The notes below the pieces were generated by a model. It had not been told where the DNA came from and ran no database searches. It saw only the letters and a list, made by a program, of their open reading frames with translations. From an uncultured Sphingobacteriales bacterium (GTDB lineage Bacteria > Bacteroidota > Bacteroidia > Chitinophagales > Chitinophagaceae): DNA of 64,000 bases. The stretch spans positions 1-64,000 of the forward strand of contig CALMQS010000048.1 of the NCBI GenBank assembly GCA_937871285.1. The letters run 5' to 3'. Below are positions 7,263 to 15,945 of this stretch, piece after piece (positions within the stretch are counted from its first letter, which is position 1; each line of letters begins with the position of its first letter). The position numbers were made by a program, and so were the translations under genes.

Positions 7263-9203
7263 TTATTGATTTGAAGCGTAGGCTTCTAACCCGCAGTTTA
7301 ACCAATCTTCGTACTTTTTAGCATCGGGCGTATAGCCAACAGGATGGGTCAGTAATTTACCTTCGTGGTTTAAAATAACATACAGCGGCTGTGTAGATTT
7401 TCCGAAGTTCTCCGTTTGAAAAGTAGACCACTTATCGCCTATGGTTTCAATATCCTTACCTTTTCCATCAGCAAAAGTATAGGTGAACCGCTCCGATGGG
7501 GAGAGCTTTTTACGATCGTCAACATACAATGAAACGAGTATGAATTTTTCGTTGAGCAGCGATGAAATTTCGGGCTTTGTCCAAACCTGTTCTTCCATTT
7601 TGCGGCAGTTTACACAGGCCCATCCGGTAAAATCAATAAGAATCGGTTTGTTTTGCTGCGCGGATAGCTGTATTGCTTTTTCAAAATCATTGATCACGTG
7701 CGGTTCAACGCCTTTGCCCTGCACGTTGGATTCGCCATAAATACTATAGCTTAAAGGAGGTGGAAAGCCACTTAATAATTTGAGATTGGCATAGGGCGTT
7801 GGGGTAAGTCCGGGTATAAGATATACGGCAAAAATAAAAGATAATATGCCCAGCACTTTTCGTGCTAGCGGTATTTTTTGGCCTTTATAATCGTGGGGCA
7901 GCTTTAGCCATCCAAAAAGATAACAACCGAGTCCTATCGTAATTAACAGCCAGATGCCGATAAATACTTCTCTTTTCAGTAAGCCCCAATGCTCTACCAG
8001 GTCGGCATTGGAAAGAAACTTGAAAGCAAGCGCCAGTTCCAGGAATGCCAGGATCTTTTTTACGGTATCGAGCCATCCGCCGCTTTTAGGCAGCGATTTT
8101 AACCAGTTGGGAAACATGGCAAAAAGAGCGAAAGGCAATGCCAGCGCTGTTCCAAATCCTGCCATACCGCTGGTAAGCGACCATGCGCCTTCAGAGGCGG
8201 TACCCACCAGCAGGGTTCCTAAAATTACGCCGGTGCAGGAAAAGGATACGATCACCAGCGTAAGCGCCATGAAAAATATGCCGCTGATGCTGCCTATATT
8301 GCTTTTAGCATCGGCCTTGCCGGCAATACCCGCAGGGAGGGTTATTTCGAAATAGCCGAAAAATGAAATGGCGAAGAATATAAAAACAGCAAAGAAAAAA
8401 ACATTGAGCCATGCATTGGTGGAAATATTATTAAATATTTCGGGTTGCACATTGCCGATAATATGAAAAGGGATGCTGGCTAAAACATAGATAAGAAAAA
8501 TAAAAAACCCATACATGATCCCGTTGCGTATGGCCTGTTTTTTATGAGATGCCCTGTTGGTGAAAAAAGAAACGGTAACGGGTATCATTGGAAATACACA
8601 GGGAGTAAGCAGGGCAATGAGGCCACCCACAAAACCCAGGAAAAAAACAGTGAGCAAACCCTGCCCCGGCTGGGTTTCATCTCCGCAGGGCGATACCGGG
8701 TTTTTTAAATCAACTTCCTGCAGCCTGATCTGGCTGGCGGCGGCAGTGGCTATACCGCCTTCAAAATACACGGTTTTGGTTTCATCAACCGGAACAAATT
8801 CTTCATTGTTGGAAGCAAATCCCTGCAGTTTTATTTTAAGTGAGGCCGGCACCGTTCCTGCAATATTTATTTTTTGCGTGAGAGTGAAATCGCCGGTATA
8901 TACGCCAAGTTCCCGGTTGTCAAAAACAGGATCTTTTATTATGGTGGCTTCGGATCCTGCAGTAAGCTTCCCGTTTTTTTGTATGTTGTCGTTATCCCAG
9001 GTTATATGTAAACCTTCCAGTTCTATAGCTGCAATGGAATCAGCGTATATATGCCATTGCTGGTTGAGCGTGGCTTTTATGGTAATCGTGTAGGAACTGC
9101 CATCGTTTTTTGTACTGTTTACCTCCCATTGCAAAGGACTTTCCTGGGCAGCACAGAAAAGAGGCAACAGAAAAACAAGGAAAAGGATGGCTTTTTGTTT
9201 CAT
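7263..9203 (-). CDS. dsbD: Thiol:disulfide interchange protein DsbD-like
   Basis: A 646-residue protein that passes electrons from cytoplasmic thioredoxin to the periplasm. A signal peptide (about 1-19) leads to an N-terminal immunoglobulin-like domain. Then follows an eight-helix CcdA-like membrane core containing the redox PCVFPMIPV cysteine near residue 200 and a second cysteine in SFSCTGVILG. A C-terminal periplasmic thioredoxin-like domain carries Cys530-x-x-Cys533 (ACVNC). Domain order and length match DsbD of Bacteroidota. The gene stands 37 bp upstream of the C1 peptidase gene and may be co-transcribed with it. Confidence 0.9.
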   Translation of the reverse strand: MKQKAILFLVFLLPLFCAAQESPLQWEVNSTKNDGSSYTITIKATLNQQWHIYADSIAAIELEGLHITWDNDNIQKNGKLTAGSEATIIKDPVFDNRELGVYTGDFTLTQKINIAGTVPASLKIKLQGFASNNEEFVPVDETKTVYFEGGIATAAASQIRLQEVDLKNPVSPCGDETQPGQGLLTVFFLGFVGGLIALLTPCVFPMIPVTVSFFTNRASHKKQAIRNGIMYGFFIFLIYVLASIPFHIIGNVQPEIFNNISTNAWLNVFFFAVFIFFAISFFGYFEITLPAGIAGKADAKSNIGSISGIFFMALTLVIVSFSCTGVILGTLLVGTASEGAWSLTSGMAGFGTALALPFALFAMFPNWLKSLPKSGGWLDTVKKILAFLELALAFKFLSNADLVEHWGLLKREVFIGIWLLITIGLGCYLFGWLKLPHDYKGQKIPLARKVLGILSFIFAVYLIPGLTPTPYANLKLLSGFPPPLSYSIYGESNVQGKGVEPHVINDFEKAIQLSAQQNKPILIDFTGWACVNCRKMEEQVWTKPEISSLLNEKFILVSLYVDDRKKLSPSERFTYTFADGKGKDIETIGDKWSTFQTENFGKSTQPLYVILNHEGKLLTHPVGYTPDAKKYEDWLNCGLEAYASNQ

Positions 9204-9240
9204 GTAATATGGTAGCCGCTGGGTTGTTGCAAAGGTAATG

Positions 9241-9356
9241 ATTAGCCGTCAGCATTGAGCGATCAGATATCAGCGTAAGTAATTACTATAGGATGAATTG
9301 ATCGCTGAAAGCGGAAACCCTTGTACCCTATACCCTTGTACCCTATACCTCACACC
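9241..9356. repeat. Intergenic word-mosaic between dsbD and scpA
   Basis: Contains two variants of the gatCAGCGatc-type word (AGCGATCAGATATCAGCG and TGATCGCTGAAAGCGG) and a short tandem array in which CCCTTGTACCCTATA occurs twice, followed by CCTCACACCTTA. Related words recur in intergenic gaps elsewhere in this window. Confidence 0.55.
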
Positions 9357-10139
9357 TTATTCCCCTGCTTCTTCAATAGATAACAGCTCTTCCCTGTTCT
9401 CATTCCATTCTACAATGAAATTATTCCTGCCTTCACCGGTAATGATGCTCATGTATTTTTGCTGTATCAGTTCCAGCATGGAAAGGAAAAGGAATATGGC
9501 GTGTATGCGGTTATCGCAAATTTCAAATATTTTATCAAAGGTTACCGTTTTTCCGGTGTGCACCATGTCTATCATATACTCCCTGCTGTCTTCCATGGTA
9601 TAATGGTAGTTGTATACCACATGCTGGGGCTTGTTGTTACGATCGTGCAGCCGCTGCATTACCCGTTCAAAAGCCTTCATTAGCTTAAACATGGTAATGG
9701 TTTGTATTTCGGTGCCTTCGCCTGCGTCTTCGCCCACCTGCGTCATTTCCTTCTGTATATTACCCCTTTTCACCATCAGCATGCGGATGGCTTCCATTTC
9801 CGCCATTTTAGCGGAAGCTTCTTTAAACCGTTTGTATTCAAGCAGCTTATCAATCAGTTCCTGCCGCGGATCAACTTCATTACCCTGTTCATCTATTTCC
9901 TTGCGGGGAAGCAGCATTTTTGCTTTTATGCGCATGAGCGTGGAAACAAAAAGTATGAACTCGCTGCTGAGCTCTATACTTAGATCTTCCATACTGTGCA
10001 TATAGGTTACAAAATCATTGATGATCTTAGTGATCTGTATGTCGTAAATATCAAGCTCATCCCTTTCAATAAAGAATAGCAAAAGGTCAAACGGACCTTC
10101 AAATTGCGGGAGCTTAATCTGGTATGATTCTGTATTCAC
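9357..10139 (-). CDS. scpA: Segregation and condensation protein A (ScpA)
   Basis: A 260-residue kleisin subunit of the Smc-ScpAB condensin. It links the two Smc heads and binds ScpB during chromosome segregation. The N-terminal signature QFEGPFDLLLFFIERDELDIYDI is diagnostic (described here only as residues 9-31). The rest is acidic and helical, ending in a winged-helix-like part. Translation appears to start at GTG (10137-10139), as no ATG precedes the conserved block. ScpB is not adjacent. Confidence 0.92.
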   Translation of the reverse strand: MNTESYQIKLPQFEGPFDLLLFFIERDELDIYDIQITKIINDFVTYMHSMEDLSIELSSEFILFVSTLMRIKAKMLLPRKEIDEQGNEVDPRQELIDKLLEYKRFKEASAKMAEMEAIRMLMVKRGNIQKEMTQVGEDAGEGTEIQTITMFKLMKAFERVMQRLHDRNNKPQHVVYNYHYTMEDSREYMIDMVHTGKTVTFDKIFEICDNRIHAIFLFLSMLELIQQKYMSIITGEGRNNFIVEWNENREELLSIEEAGE

Positions 10140-10221
10140 CTATACAATATTTAAATACTACGTCCTGCCGGTTTTACATAGTGTAACCGAAACGGGACGC
10201 AGCAAATGTAAGCAACGATTA

Positions 10222-11175
10222 TCAGTTTTTAAAACGATAAGCTAAACCTATGCCCATCAGTTCTTTGAGCTGAATTTTTGGACCGGCAGGGTTACTGTTT
10301 GCATCAACGGTTTTTACATCATCGTCGTAAATCATATCTACGGAAAGGCTTACGGTAATCAGTTTGGTTACTTTTACCAGCAGCATATTGGTCATATAAA
10401 GGTCAATATTTTGCGGATTATGCAAATAGTTAGAGAACAAATCAAGCCGCCCTACATAAGAAGCGCTTTCACTAATGTTCGCTTTATAATTTATGGAGCC
10501 AAAGGCACCGAATTCTGTTTTTATTTTTTTGCCAGGGTCAACTCCAAATGCTCCTGCGGCAGATAATATATCGTCATTTACAATCGTCCATCTTCCTGTG
10601 GCAGGGGAGAGCGATACTGAAAAATTATTGTTAGGCTGATATGTTATACCAGGAGAAACCAATATATAAGCAGGAGAAAGAAAGTTAGAAGTAAGCACCT
10701 TGGGATCACCATCGGGATAGGCGTATCCCCCGGTTAGCTGGGTTCTGAAATTAAATAATGCGCTGGCATACCAGCTTCCTTTGCCGAGCTGGTAGCCGTA
10801 CCTGGAAAGAAAATCAAAGCGATCGTCTGCTTTCCTGCTGCCGAGGCTGGTTGTATTTACAAAGCCATAGGCAATGTCTAAGGTGTTATCCCAGATTTGC
10901 CTGTCTTTTTTATAAAAAGCATATAAATTAAGCAATGAAGCAATAGATAGCGATGATTTGTCGCCACCGGCGGCCCAGTTGCTTAGAGCCCCCTGGTTAA
11001 CATTAATGCTGAATAATCCACCTTTCTTCCAAATCTGGGGAACCGTATCATTCGGATCTTTGGCTACGGTTCTTCCGGCAGCATCCCGCATTTCTGATAC
11101 GGTAGGATCCTGGGCATAAAGCGTGGCAGAGAAAGCAAAAGAAATAAGGAAAGCACTCAATAAGATTTTTTTCAT
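10222..11175 (-). CDS. DUF3078 outer-membrane beta-barrel-like protein
   Basis: About 317 residues from the ATG at 11175, chosen because it opens a textbook signal peptide (MKKILLSAFLISFAFSATLYAQ). The mature protein contains WKKGGLFSINVNQGALSNWAAGG, the hallmark opening of DUF3078 proteins (residues about 51-73). Alternating beta strands with aromatic ends follow, up to a final GLAYRFKN, as in an outer-membrane barrel. Function is unknown; it is widespread and probably core in Bacteroidota. It stands as a single gene between scpA and mscL. Confidence 0.85.
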   Translation of the reverse strand: MKKILLSAFLISFAFSATLYAQDPTVSEMRDAAGRTVAKDPNDTVPQIWKKGGLFSINVNQGALSNWAAGGDKSSLSIASLLNLYAFYKKDRQIWDNTLDIAYGFVNTTSLGSRKADDRFDFLSRYGYQLGKGSWYASALFNFRTQLTGGYAYPDGDPKVLTSNFLSPAYILVSPGITYQPNNNFSVSLSPATGRWTIVNDDILSAAGAFGVDPGKKIKTEFGAFGSINYKANISESASYVGRLDLFSNYLHNPQNIDLYMTNMLLVKVTKLITVSLSVDMIYDDDVKTVDANSNPAGPKIQLKELMGIGLAYRFKN

Positions 11176-11298
11176 GGTTCTAAAAATTTGTCGCGAAATT
11201 ATAAAAAAAGGCTTGTCCCGGTAAAATAATAATACCTGGCACTTACAAAAAAGTACCAGGTACCTGTGCAAATAATGTACTAGAGTTGTTACAGCAAA

Positions 11299-11670
11299 TT
11301 ATTTTTTTAATGCATCGCGTATCTCCATTAATAACTGATCGGTAGAGGAAGGTCCGGGAGGAGGAGCAGGGGCTTCTGCTTTCTGAAGGCTTTTCATGGC
11401 TTTAATGATCAGGAACAGGATGAACGCGATAATAAGGAACTTAATAATTGCCGATAAAAATTTGCCATACTTTACGGCTCCCCACATCAACTGATCCAGG
11501 TTTTCTGCATGGGCGGCCTTTAATGCAGGTGTGAGCAACAAGGGGGTAATAACATCATCCACCAGTGATGAAACAATTGTGCCGAATGCGCCGCCAATGA
11601 TTACGGCAACGGCCAGGTCTACCACATTTCCTTTTAACGCGAAATCTTTAAAGTCTTTAAGTAAGCCCAT
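11299..11670 (-). CDS. mscL: Large-conductance mechanosensitive channel MscL
   Basis: A 123-residue inner-membrane protein that opens under turgor stress. The N-terminal FKDFALKGNVVDLAVAVIIG motif and TM1 (about 16-42) are typical. A short periplasmic loop leads to TM2 (about 70-92), and the cytoplasmic tail has a proline-rich linker (APAPPPGP) and a final amphipathic helix. Length is normal. It is a single gene with an A/T-rich leader. Confidence 0.95.
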   Translation of the reverse strand: MGLLKDFKDFALKGNVVDLAVAVIIGGAFGTIVSSLVDDVITPLLLTPALKAAHAENLDQLMWGAVKYGKFLSAIIKFLIIAFILFLIIKAMKSLQKAEAPAPPPGPSSTDQLLMEIRDALKK

Positions 11671-11798
11671 AGTGTTGATTTTTAAGATTACAAAAATAAT
11701 TCCTGCTCAAATTAATACTATATATATTTAACAGATAGTAATAACAGCCTGAGCACACCACCATTTATACACAAATAATACACGGGTGTATGATGATG

Positions 11799-12545
11799 CT
11801 ATTTTTTTAAGCCGGGATATTGCATTTTAAGCTGCTTTAATGTGCTGTGCAGCGCAGCAGCAATCACATATTCCTTGTACCAGTTTTGATCTGCCGGAAC
11901 AATATGCCAGGGTACGGCATTACAGTGCGCGAAACAATCTTCGTACATTTTCATATACGTGTTCCAGTGCCTGGCTTCTTCAAAGTCTTTCTCATTGTAC
12001 TTCCACATTTTCGCGGGATCATGTATTCTTTCGTTTAATCTTTCCTGTTGCTCTTGGGGAGAAACATGCAGGTAAAATTTCAGGATGCGGGTATTGTTGT
12101 GTTGGGTAAGCAGGGACTCGAAATCATTAATGGCCTTCATCCTTTTTTTAGCGGTTTCATCGTCGCACCATTTATGCACCCTGGTTACCAGTATATCTTC
12201 ATAGTGAGATCTGTTGAATATTTGTATGGTTCCTTTTGCGGGTGCAGCCGCGTGAACTCTCCATAAAAAATCGTGTGATAATTCTTCGGCAGTGGGTACT
12301 TTAAAAGACTTAACCGTTACGCCCTGTGGATTGAGTTGGCCAAAAACGTTGCGGATTGTACCATCTTTTCCACTGGCATCCATGCCCTGTATCACTATCA
12401 GTACGGCATGTTTCCCTTCAGCAAACAACAGGTTCTGCAGATCATCTAACTCCCGCAGTATTTTTGCCGTCTTTATTTTGGTATCTTCCTTATCGTATTC
12501 CTTTGGTGCACGGGTACTGATGTTCTTTAATTTTATGGCAGCCAT
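11799..12545 (-). CDS. Polyphosphate kinase 2 family protein (class III-like)
   Basis: About 248 residues from the ATG at 12545. An upstream in-frame codon was rejected because the conserved part begins at MAAIKLKNIS. Walker A is GMDASGKDG (54-62), followed by NPQGVTVKSFKVPTAEEL, DFLWRVH and NRSHYEDILVTRVH, the Walker B/lid region of PPK2 polyphosphate:nucleotide phosphotransferases. The GMDASGKDG form and single-domain length favour class III, which phosphorylates both AMP and ADP from polyphosphate; class assignment is inference. It lies downstream of frr on the same strand, separated by a word-repeat gap. Confidence 0.88.
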   Translation of the reverse strand: MAAIKLKNISTRAPKEYDKEDTKIKTAKILRELDDLQNLLFAEGKHAVLIVIQGMDASGKDGTIRNVFGQLNPQGVTVKSFKVPTAEELSHDFLWRVHAAAPAKGTIQIFNRSHYEDILVTRVHKWCDDETAKKRMKAINDFESLLTQHNNTRILKFYLHVSPQEQQERLNERIHDPAKMWKYNEKDFEEARHWNTYMKMYEDCFAHCNAVPWHIVPADQNWYKEYVIAAALHSTLKQLKMQYPGLKK

Positions 12546-12589
12546 GATGGTTTTTTGATTAAAATTGCTCCATATCCGTATTGCATCCA

Positions 12590-12692
12590 CGCACAACCAT
12601 TCACCTCTCACCCCAATAAACGTGAAACGATAGAGGTGAAACGACAAACTCACCACTTCCTACTTATCACTTCCTACTTACCCCTTATCATC
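12590..12692. repeat. Intergenic tandem words between frr and ppk2
   Basis: Includes a 14-bp tandem duplication CACTTCCTACTTAT (12654-12681) and a repeated GTGAAACGA / GGTGAAACGA pair. It directly abuts the stop codon of frr and belongs to the same style of low-complexity gap filler seen across the window. Confidence 0.5.
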
Positions 12693-13256
12693 TCACACCG
12701 CCATCATCTCCTTCTCTTTGGAAGCAAGATAAGTATCTATCAGTGCAATATATTTATCGGTTAATTGCTGAATTTCTTTTTCCGCATCTTTGCCGGCGTC
12801 TTCGCTTAACCCGTTTTTCTGCAGCTTTTTTATATCTTCTATCGCATCGCGGCGTATGCTGCGCACAGCTACTTTCGATTGTTCTCCTTCTGCATGTACT
12901 TTTTTAACCAGTTCTTTTCTTCTTTCTTCTGTTAGTGGCGGAAGAAAGAGCCGTATGATCATACCATCGTTTTGAGGCGTTACACCTATATTGGCGGCGA
13001 TAATGGAACGCTCAATGGGCTGCAGCATATTTTTTTCCCATGGCTGAATGGTTATGGTTCTTGCATCGGCTACAGAAATATTGCCTACCTGGCTTATGGG
13101 TGTTGGCGATCCGTAATAATCAACCACCAGCCCGTCGAGCATCTGGGGGGTAGCCCTTCCAGCCCTTATTTTTACCAGTTCTGTCTCCAGATGACTGATG
13201 GCTTTTTTCATGCTGTCTTCACCCACGTCCAATACAAATGATACTTCTTCTGACAT
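12693..13256 (-). CDS. frr: Ribosome recycling factor
   Basis: A 187-residue translation factor that, with EF-G, splits post-termination ribosomes. The sequence opens with helix 1 (SMKKAISHLETELVKIRAGRA) and contains the conserved ATPQMLDGLVVDYYGSPTPI hinge. It ends in the long antiparallel helices, with RREDAIEDIKKLQ-type spacing (RRDAIEDIKKL). Length is normal. pyrH, often its partner, is not next to it here. Confidence 0.96.
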   Translation of the reverse strand: MSEEVSFVLDVGEDSMKKAISHLETELVKIRAGRATPQMLDGLVVDYYGSPTPISQVGNISVADARTITIQPWEKNMLQPIERSIIAANIGVTPQNDGMIIRLFLPPLTEERRKELVKKVHAEGEQSKVAVRSIRRDAIEDIKKLQKNGLSEDAGKDAEKEIQQLTDKYIALIDTYLASKEKEMMAV

Positions 13257-13319
13257 AATTTATAAAAATTGAATGCGTTGCAAAGCTAACAAATGGAAAG
13301 AATAAAAAGAATATGCAAA

Positions 13320-14453
13320 TTAGTTGCGCTCGGCGGCTTTTTTGGCAGGAGTTAAAGGCAGGATCCGGGAAGGTTTGGTAAGCTGCAGAATGTCTTCCGT
13401 ATCTCTGCCGGCAACAACCATAAGCCGGGGCTTACGCAAATAAACCAGTGCAAAGCCTCCGAATGCCAGTGCTACTAAAACAGGGATAAGTATATTAATG
13501 CTGAGAAAGCTGAGGCAATACGCTATGGCTACAAAAAAAATATTGACCACAATTAAGGCAAAGCTAACGGCTTTATGGCTCATACCCCTGTCTAACAAAA
13601 TGTGGTGAATATGATTGCGGTCGGGACTAAAAGGCGAACGCCGGTTAAAAATACGTATAGAAAAAACCCTTAAGGTATCAAATAAGGGAATGATCAGTAT
13701 GGAAATGGCAATGGCAGGGGATGCCTGTAAAGGCATGATGGCGCCGGGTGAATCTGCGATATTAATAAACTGCACTACCAGGATAGCATTAATCAATCCT
13801 ATTAACAGGGAGCCGGTATCGCCCATAAAAATACGGGCGGGGGAACGGTTGAAAATTAAAAATGCCAGCAGGCTGCCGCACATGGCAAAAGCAAGCGCTG
13901 CAAATTCTGCATGAGCGGCAATATAAAAGTATACGCCAAAAGTTAATGTGGTAAAGATGCCCAGTCCTGCGGCAAGCCCGTCAACACCGTCAATAAGGTT
14001 AAAGGAGTTAATAATTACAATTACCGTAAGATAGGTTAAGGTTAAGCCAATGATCTCGGGCAGCTCAGTTACGCCAAGAAAGCCATGCATGCTTTTAATA
14101 ACAATGCCTCCTTTATATATGATAATAAAAGCGGCTATAATTTGCCCGATGATCTTTTTCATGGGGGTGAGGATCAATATATCGTCCTTAAGACCCAAGA
14201 AAAAAATAACCAGTGCCGCGGCAAAATAATATTGAAAACCGGGAGCCGAACTGAAAGAAATGGTCATGAGGCAGGAAATGATGAAACCTGCAAAGATGCC
14301 CAGTCCGCCAAGTGAGGGAACCGGCGTGGCATGTATTTTTCTTGCATTTGGCAGATCGTAGAGCTTTTTTATTTCAGATACATTAATAATTACAGGAATT
14401 GCAGTAAATGTAATAACGAAAGCTAATATAGTTGCCAGCAAAATGATTTCCAT
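13320..14453 (-). CDS. MraY/WecA family undecaprenyl-phosphate sugar-1-phosphate transferase
   Basis: A 377-residue polytopic membrane enzyme with about ten or eleven helices, which would transfer a HexNAc-1-phosphate from UDP-sugar to undecaprenyl phosphate. Conserved cytosolic motifs are visible in order: HATPVPSLGGLGIF (near 42-55), FLGLKDD (near 87), NSFNLIDGVDGLAAGLG (near 148-164), FMGDTGSLLIG (near 209) and a histidine motif RNHIHHILLD (near 282). The lone-gene context away from the mur cluster points to a WecA-like role in O-antigen or other surface glycan rather than MraY. Confidence 0.9.
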   Translation of the reverse strand: MEIILLATILAFVITFTAIPVIINVSEIKKLYDLPNARKIHATPVPSLGGLGIFAGFIISCLMTISFSSAPGFQYYFAAALVIFFLGLKDDILILTPMKKIIGQIIAAFIIIYKGGIVIKSMHGFLGVTELPEIIGLTLTYLTVIVIINSFNLIDGVDGLAAGLGIFTTLTFGVYFYIAAHAEFAALAFAMCGSLLAFLIFNRSPARIFMGDTGSLLIGLINAILVVQFINIADSPGAIMPLQASPAIAISILIIPLFDTLRVFSIRIFNRRSPFSPDRNHIHHILLDRGMSHKAVSFALIVVNIFFVAIAYCLSFLSINILIPVLVALAFGGFALVYLRKPRLMVVAGRDTEDILQLTKPSRILPLTPAKKAAERN

Positions 14454-14650
14454 CCGGTTCGCTTTAAAGGTGCGAAAATATGATAATTAATTTATTTGCA
14501 TAAATACAATGCAAAGAATGGTGAGCAGATGATTCTACTAATGATACGTACTGCCTGTATAGAACGGTTGGTGTAATCTGTTAGTATTGGGAAATAAAAC
14601 AATATTTCTCAAAAAATTTAATCATATCCACTTATATCCAACAGTTTATT

Positions 14651-14658
14651 TAGCTTTG
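14651..14658 (+). promoter_or_regulatory. Bacteroidota -7 promoter box of the transketolase gene
   Basis: TAGCTTTG matches the TAnnTTTG -7 element used by the Bacteroidota primary sigma factor. It lies 25 bp before the ATG of the transketolase subunit gene. No clear TTTG -33 box was seen at the expected distance. Confidence 0.55.
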
Positions 14659-14682
14659 GCACCATTTTAAAAGCGAAAAATT

Positions 14683-15516
14683 ATGCCAGAATTAAAAGAC
14701 ATCGCCATCCAGATCAGAAGAGACATTGTAAGAATGGTACATGCCTGCCAGAGCGGTCACCCGGGAGGATCCTTAGGATGTGCCGACTTTTTTACCGCAC
14801 TTTATTTTGATATAATGAAACACGACCCTTCTTTTAATATGGATGGCAAGGGTGAAGACCTGTTTTTTCTTTCCAACGGCCACATCTCACCTGTGTTTTA
14901 CGCCACGCTTGCCAGGTCGGGCTATTTTCCGCTTGAGGAACTGTCTACTTTCCGCAAAATAAATTCAAGGCTTCAGGGACATCCCGCCACGCACGAACAT
15001 TTGCCTGGCATAAGAGTAGCCTCCGGATCATTAGGTCAGGGTATGAGTGTGGCCATAGGAGCGGCACTGGCTAAAAAGCTGAACAAAGACGATAAGCTGG
15101 TATTTTCCCTGCATGGAGATGGTGAATTAGACGAGGGACAGAACTGGGAAGCTATTATGTTTGCCGCCCATAATAAAGTAGATAATCTCATTGCTACCAT
15201 AGACTGGAATGGTCAGCAAATTGACGGCCCAACAAAAAAAGTAATGGATCTCGGTGATATCAGTAAAAAATTTGAAGTTTTTGGATGGACAACCCTCCAG
15301 ACTAATGGTAATGATATGGATGACCTGATTACTGTTTTAAATAAAGCAAAAACACTGGTGGGGAAAGGTAAACCCATTGCCATAATGATGCACACGATTA
15401 TGGGAAAAGGGGTTGATTTTATGGAAGGCACCCATGAGTGGCACGGTATTGCCCCCAACGATGAGCAATTGCAAAAAGCGCTGGCACAGCTACCGGAAAC
15501 TTTGGGAGATTATTGA
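14683..15516 (+). CDS. Transketolase, N-terminal (ThDP pyrophosphate-binding) subunit
   Basis: A 277-residue subunit of a two-gene transketolase. It contributes the thiamine-diphosphate pyrophosphate domain for ketol transfer in the pentose phosphate pathway. Visible motifs include the substrate loop SGHPGGSLGCADF (about 25-37), LSNGHISPVFYA, GSLGQGMSVAIGAAL, and the ThDP/Mg signature GDGELDEGQNWEA (about 146-158). Split transketolases need a second gene encoding the pyrimidine and C-terminal domains, normally directly downstream. Here the stop is followed by 429 bp of noncoding mosaic and an unrelated glycosidase gene, so the partner must be elsewhere or lost. Confidence 0.92.
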   Translation: MPELKDIAIQIRRDIVRMVHACQSGHPGGSLGCADFFTALYFDIMKHDPSFNMDGKGEDLFFLSNGHISPVFYATLARSGYFPLEELSTFRKINSRLQGHPATHEHLPGIRVASGSLGQGMSVAIGAALAKKLNKDDKLVFSLHGDGELDEGQNWEAIMFAAHNKVDNLIATIDWNGQQIDGPTKKVMDLGDISKKFEVFGWTTLQTNGNDMDDLITVLNKAKTLVGKGKPIAIMMHTIMGKGVDFMEGTHEWHGIAPNDEQLQKALAQLPETLGDY

Positions 15517-15945
15517 GGGGGAAGGTGTGAGGTATAAGGTATAAGGTATAAGGTATTGCTGCTGCTTGCGACTTCTTCGGATTTTGGTTCTTAAACGTTA
15601 TAGCTAGACCTTAAACTGATTTGAATATTGCATAATATTTTAAAAGGTCGAAGTAATCTCACAGTGGCGGAAGCGGATTTTTTGATTTGTTGTTTCTCGT
15701 TTGTAGTTTACCGTTGCATTTCGCTTCGGATTTTGCTTGTCATTGGCAGGCACGAACCATCTGTATCTATTTGTTCTTGTTATTTGTGTTTTGGCACTTT
15801 GTATTTTCATCGAATTTCGGATTTAAGGCTTCGGGCTTTTATAATTTATTTGGTTCTTGTTATTTGGTTTCTTGGTTCTTTGTATTCCTTTCTTTGTATT
15901 GCTCATAGCTGATCGCTGACAGCCTCTATTCAAAACAATTGCCGT
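15517..15945. repeat. 429-bp intergenic word mosaic
   Basis: No gene was recognised. It starts with GTATAAGGTATAAGGTATAA-type tandem copies. It continues with recurring T/G-rich words (CTTCGGATTTTGG, TTTGGTTCTTG, TTATTTG, CTTTGTATT) and ends with the TAGCTGATCGCTGACAG word. The reverse complements of these words appear in other gaps of the window (for example 25762-25961 and 62462-62640). Confidence 0.6.

Noticed and set aside
8221..9093. CRISPR-like or tandem arrays inside coding regions
   Set aside because: No regularly spaced repeats were seen. The plus-strand frames here are shadows of dsbD.
15628..15912. Plus-strand frames of 70-95 codons in the gap after the transketolase gene
   Set aside because: They are runs of F, L, C and S caused by T-rich word repeats (TTTGGTTCTTG). 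There is no start context and no conserved text.
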